The notes beneath the pieces are model-generated. The model was not told the DNA's origin. It searched no databases and worked only from the letters and a program-made list of their open reading frames with translations. The position numbers were made by a program, and so were the translations under genes. A stretch of DNA of 64,000 nt from Aedoeadaptatus ivorii (lineage in GTDB: Bacteria > Bacillota > Clostridia > Tissierellales > Peptoniphilaceae): positions 92,422 through 156,421 of the forward strand of contig NZ_JAUSWF010000005.1 in the NCBI RefSeq assembly GCF_030815095.1. The letters are read 5' to 3'. Shown here piece by piece: positions 60,333-64,000 of this stretch. Position 1 is the stretch's first letter; each line of letters begins with the position of its first letter.

Positions 60333-63300
60333 ATGATTTCGTTGAGAAGAGGTGTGGCCCTTCTGTTGGCGCTGCTCATGGTCTTGAGCAGCGTGCCCGT
60401 CGGCGCCCTTCGTCTACGGCGAGTCTAAATCCATCGGTAAGACCGTCACGGTGAAGGTAGACAATTCGCCCCAGATTTTGAACGTAAAACCCGCGAACAA
60501 CGCCGAAACGCTCGACGACAAGCGGCCCGAAATCTCGGCCACCCTCTTGAATGTGTCCGACCGGGCGACGGCGACGATCTCCCTAAACGGCGGCGAGAAA
60601 CAGCCCATGGTGCGCGAAGGCGCGCTCGTGCGCTACACCCCCGATACCGACCTTAAAGACGGCAAGACGGAGGCGACCATCACCGTCACCGATGGCGATG
60701 TGGTAAAGGAATATTCCTGGAAGTTCTATGTGGGCAAGGCCACCGTGAAGCACTACCGCGGCCAGATCCACTCTCACTCCAACTATTCCGACGGGGCGGG
60801 TACGCCAGAAGAAGCGGTCCAATACGCATCCACCGCGGATCATATCGACTTCTTCTCTTTGACCGACCACTCCAACTATTTCGATAAAGAGGGCAATCTC
60901 GGCACCATCGACGACGAAAACAGCGGTCTGAAAGATCCCCGCGACGGCAGCAAGTCCAAGTGGAAGCGCTACAAAGAAATCGTCGAAGCCGCGCGCACCG
61001 AGGACTTCCTCCCCATCTACGGGTACGAAATGACCTGGACGAAAACCGGCGCCAACTACGGCCATATGAACACCTACAACACCGAAGGCTTTGTATCCCG
61101 AAACGATGCGATCCTAAACAATAAGGAAGGCTCGAAGGGACTCTTGGCCTACTACGAAATGTTGAAGGATCTGGACCAAACGACCTTCTCCCAATTCAAC
61201 CACCCGGGAGAGACCTTCGGCACCTTTGACGACTTCGGCCACTACGATCCCAAAGTCAACGAAAATGTCAAGCTCGTAGAGATCGGAAACGGGGAAGGGG
61301 CCATCCCCTCTCAAGGCTATTTCCCGAGCTACAACGAGTACTTTAAGGCGCTCGACAAGGGCTGGAAACTCGCCCCCTCCATCAACCAAGACAATCACAA
61401 AAAGAAATGGGGCGATGCCAACGAAGGGCGTACGGTCGTCATCGCCGATGCCCTTACCAAGGAGAACGTGATCGAAGCGATCCGCGATCTCAAGGTATAC
61501 GCCACCGAAGACAAGGATTTGACCATCGAATACGAAATCGACGGCAAGGGAATGGGCGCTACCGTCGAAAACGCAAAGGACAAGCTGCAGGTGCGCATCG
61601 CCGTCGCCGAACAAAACGAAGAGAGCATCGGCACGGTAGAACTGCTGACCGTGGGCGGCAAGGTGATCAAGACACTAAACAGCGCCGAATCCCTGGCCTC
61701 CTTTGAGTTTGACCAACCGAACGACTATCCCTACTATGTGGTGCGCGTCACCGAGGCGGATGGCGATGTGGCCCTGACCGCGCCTATCTGGACCGGAAAG
61801 GTAAGCGCCGAAGGGATCGACTCCCTAACCCCGGTAGGAAACAACGAAGCCGTCGTCGGCGAAGAAAAGGTGTTGAACTATACCTTCAAATCCGATAGCG
61901 CGAAAAAGGTCGACAAAGTAGAAGTTCTCGACGGCGACAAGGTGATCGGCACCGCCGAGGGCTATGAATTGGCGGGATCTGCTCAAAAATCCGTCGCCGT
62001 TACGCCGACCGAACAGGGCGTCCGCAAATGGACCCTCCGCCTCAAAGCCGACGGCAAGGTATTCACCAAAGACGTTCAAGTCACCGTATTCCCGGCCGAC
62101 TTGAAGACCGTGCCTATCTCCGATGCGCAAAAGGCAAAAGAGGGCGAAGTGGTACAGGTGGAAGGACAGTTGACTTCCAATGTATCCGGCTACGACAAGA
62201 ACACCGCCTTCTTCGATGCGTCCTATATTCAAGACGCCACCGGCGGCATTAACATCTTCCCGATTGCCGAGAACTTAAAAGAAGGCGCCAAAGTGCGCAT
62301 CAAGGGCGTAAAGAGCGCCTATCAGGGCGAGCGGCAAATCAACATCACTTCTATAGAAGTATTGGATGAAAATGCGACCCCCCTCGCTCCCACCGATTTG
62401 AAGACCGGAGCGGTCAAAGACAATCTCGGCCTTCTCGTAAAGACGAAGGGAACCGTAAAGAAAGTCAACGCAGACAAATCCGAAATCGTCATCGACGACG
62501 GATCCGGCGAAATTCGCGTGTTTATCGACGGCTATATCGGCCGTCCCGGCGTCGCCGACAAGAGCATGCCCGAAATCGCCGTGGGCGATACGCTGGAGGC
62601 GATCGGCCTTTCTTCCATCGACCCCGACGGCAATCGGATTCGCGTACGCAACCGCAATGATATCCGGGTCAATGGCGACGCCGAGGCTCCGACGAATCCC
62701 GAGCAACCCGAGCAACCGGAAAAGCCGACGGATCCGAAGGAACCGACGACTCCACCGAGCGGAGGCAACACCCCCGGCACATGGCGTCCCATTTTCGGCG
62801 GCCTCTTCCCGCCGGCGCCCGAAACATCCGGCACCGAAAAGACCCCGGCGCCCGAAGAAACCATTCTTCCGCCGAAGTACTTTGTCGACGTGCCCAAAGA
62901 CGCCTGGTTTAAGGACGCCGTGGACCGCATGGTTTCCGCGGGCATTATGAAGGGCGTCGGAGACGACGAGTTCGCACCGGCACGGCCGGCAAGTCGTGGC
63001 ATGATCCTCACCATGCTCCACCGCATGGCGGGCAGTCCCGCGGCCAAGGGCGACGTTCCCTTCACCGACGTGCCCCGCGACAAGTGGTATGCAGAAGCGG
63101 TACGCTGGGCCTACGAAGCGGGAGTCGCCAAGGGCATCAGCGCCACCGAATTCGGCGCCGACAGAGACATCACCCGCGAACAGCTGGCGACGCTTCTGTA
63201 TCGCTACTTCCTCGAAAAAGGCGTCATCGCCAAAGAGGACGCAATCGAACCCATCGCGGGCGCCTCTCCCTGGGCGCAGGAAGCGCTGAGCTGGGCAAAG

Positions 63301-63417
63301 AAAGAGGGCATCCTCATCGGCCGTGGCGAAGAAGGTATGGCACCCAAGGCGGTCGCCACCCGCGCCGAGATCGCGACGATCTTTACCCGACTCCTCGACA
63401 AAGGCCTAACTAAATAA
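60333..63417 (+). CDS. Secreted PHP-domain protein with SLH anchor, frameshifted after the signal peptide
   Basis: ATG 60333 follows AGAAAGG and encodes a signal peptide (RRGVALLLALLMVLSSVPVG). One extra C in CCC 60406-60408 throws the frame to a TAA. The mature protein resumes at 60409 (FVYGESKS) and stays open for about 1,000 residues. Order: Ig-like region; PHP/CehA-type phosphoesterase domain (QIHSHSNYSDG, LTDHS, FNHPGETFG, NQDNH); Ig-like region; two OB-fold-like domains; Pro/Glu linker; three SLH repeats (FVDVPKDAWFKDAV, FTDVPRDKWYAEAV, and a third). Likely a cell-wall-bound metal-dependent phosphoesterase or nuclease. If the frameshift is real, only inefficient internal starts (GTG 60451) remain. 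Confidence 0.85.
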
Positions 63418-63434
63418 GAAGACAAATACCTCCC

Positions 63435-63465
63435 AAAAGGCGAAGCGAAAGTTTCGCCTTTTTTG
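63435..63465 (+). terminator. Terminator after the PHP-SLH gene
   Basis: AAAAGGCGAAGC, GAAA loop, GTTTCGCCTTTTTTG. Confidence 0.9.
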
Positions 63466-63467
63466 TG

Positions 63468-63496
63468 TTGACAACAACCTCGTACCTTGTTACTAT
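63468..63496 (+). promoter_or_regulatory. rRNA promoter P1
   Basis: TTGACA, 17 bases, TACTAT; it starts just after the preceding terminator. Confidence 0.85.
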
Positions 63497-63549
63497 ATAT
63501 AAGCTCTCTCGAAAAGAGCGCGCCAAAATTAAAAGTTCTTAAAAAGAAC

Positions 63550-63578
63550 TTGACGCGGCGGCAAATTCGAGGTAGTAT
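63550..63578 (+). promoter_or_regulatory. rRNA promoter P2
   Basis: TTGACG, 17 bases, TAGTAT. Upstream AGTTCTTAAAAAGAACT is a dyad overlapping the -35. Confidence 0.8.
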
Positions 63579-63642
63579 ATACAAGTTGTCTCTTGAAGGG
63601 AAAGCAAGTGTAAACAAAACTTAACAAAGTTTTAAAAAGCGC

Positions 63643-63671
63643 TTGACAAAGTCTTTTCGAGAAGATATACT
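63643..63671 (+). promoter_or_regulatory. rRNA promoter P3
   Basis: TTGACA, 17 bases, TATACT, the best match of the three. The 16S leader runs from here to about 63799. Confidence 0.88.
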
Positions 63672-63799
63672 AAATAAGCTGCTTCACCGAAGCGGCGCAT
63701 TGAACCAAGTTAATTAAATGGTATAAGAGAATAAACCATAACACATCTAAGCTTAAAGCGGAAACACAGTCAGTGAATCCGAGTTAGGCAAACTCAAAA

Positions 63800-64000
63800 G
63801 TTTTTATTGAGAGTTTGATCCTGGCTCAGGACGAACGCTGGCGGCGCGCCTAACACATGCAAGTCGAGCGATGAACCTCTTCGGATCCCTTCGGGGTGAA
63901 GAAGAGCGGATTAGCGGCGGACGGGTGAGTAACGCGTGAGGAACCTGCCTCTCACAACGGGATAGCCTCGGGAAACCGGGATTAATACCGTATGAGACCA
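63800..64000 (+). rRNA. 16S ribosomal RNA, 5' part (continues beyond window)
   Basis: Conserved 5' end GAGAGTTTGATCCTGGCTCA, then GGACGAACGCTGGCGGCG, the ACATGCAAGTCGAGCG segment and GGCGGACGGGTGAGTAACG. About 200 bases including V1. The exact 5' end is estimated from homologues. Start of an rRNA operon. Confidence 0.97.

Noticed and set aside
60400..60412. Phase-variable tract in the PHP-SLH gene
   Set aside because: The run is only three C, too short for a typical contingency tract.

Overview
The window looks like a chromosomal segment of a GC-rich (roughly 55-60 % by eye) anaerobic, amino-acid-fermenting Bacillota. The grounds are a reductive Stickland-type gene cluster (2-hydroxyacyl-CoA dehydratase, acyl-CoA dehydrogenase, EtfBA), a V-type ATPase operon, DnaD and DnaI-like replication proteins, S-layer-homology anchoring, sigma-A-type promoters and frequent TTG/GTG starts behind strong AGGAGG sites. 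The 16S start at the right edge agrees with a Clostridia/Tissierellia-like organism, but genus cannot be read from this fragment. Nearly all DNA is coding, in short operons separated by clear intrinsic terminators.

Layout. 1-11.3 kb: catabolic cluster hadA(partial)-hadI-hadB-hadC-ldhA-brnQ-aminotransferase, a terminator, then a separate promoter and repeat-rich leader driving acdB-etfB-etfA. Together they should import a (probably branched-chain) amino acid, transaminate it, reduce the 2-oxo acid to the (R)-2-hydroxy acid, activate and dehydrate it as the CoA ester, and reduce the enoyl-CoA with EtfBA. 11.4-18 kb: a LysN-like aminotransferase, a HlyIII-type membrane protein, and asd-nitrilase-M20 amidohydrolase facing hom from a perfectly symmetric divergent promoter. 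18-22.3 kb: a carbohydrate-type ABC transporter whose binding-protein gene is frameshifted. 22.3-32.3 kb: an Lrp regulator, the nine-gene V-ATPase operon and a Nudix hydrolase. 32.3-34.8 kb: an AGCS amino-acid symporter with an operator-like dyad, and small membrane proteins. 34.9-38.4 kb: two tandem XpaC-like membrane proteins plus TelA. 38.5-44.2 kb: a DEAD-box helicase with a terminator in its leader, GNAT, DnaD-like, DnaI-like and an aminotransferase.

44.2-51.1 kb: on the minus strand a ClC antiporter, an orphan Liv-type binding lipoprotein and a membrane protein, then lrgAB; on the plus strand an amino-acid ABC transporter; then a GlsB-like protein. 51.2-54.8 kb: a heterodimeric ABC exporter with one degenerate nucleotide site. 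54.8-60.2 kb: a C39-like protein, a LURP-one-like protein, a CPBP protease, IclR with a divergent aminotransferase and a glycosyltransferase. 60.3-63.4 kb: a large secreted PHP-domain protein with three SLH repeats, frameshifted after the signal peptide. 63.4-64 kb: three tandem rRNA promoters and the 16S 5' end.

The strongest oddities are: a HadC subunit that has lost every cysteine expected for its [4Fe-4S] cluster; the symmetric asd/hom promoter; the duplicated XpaC-like genes carrying a helix-turn-helix-like module; the leader terminator of the DEAD-box gene; the ClC/orphan-receptor operon; and two single-base frameshifts, both near the 5' end of genes for exported proteins. I see no CRISPR array, insertion sequence, prophage or tRNA gene.
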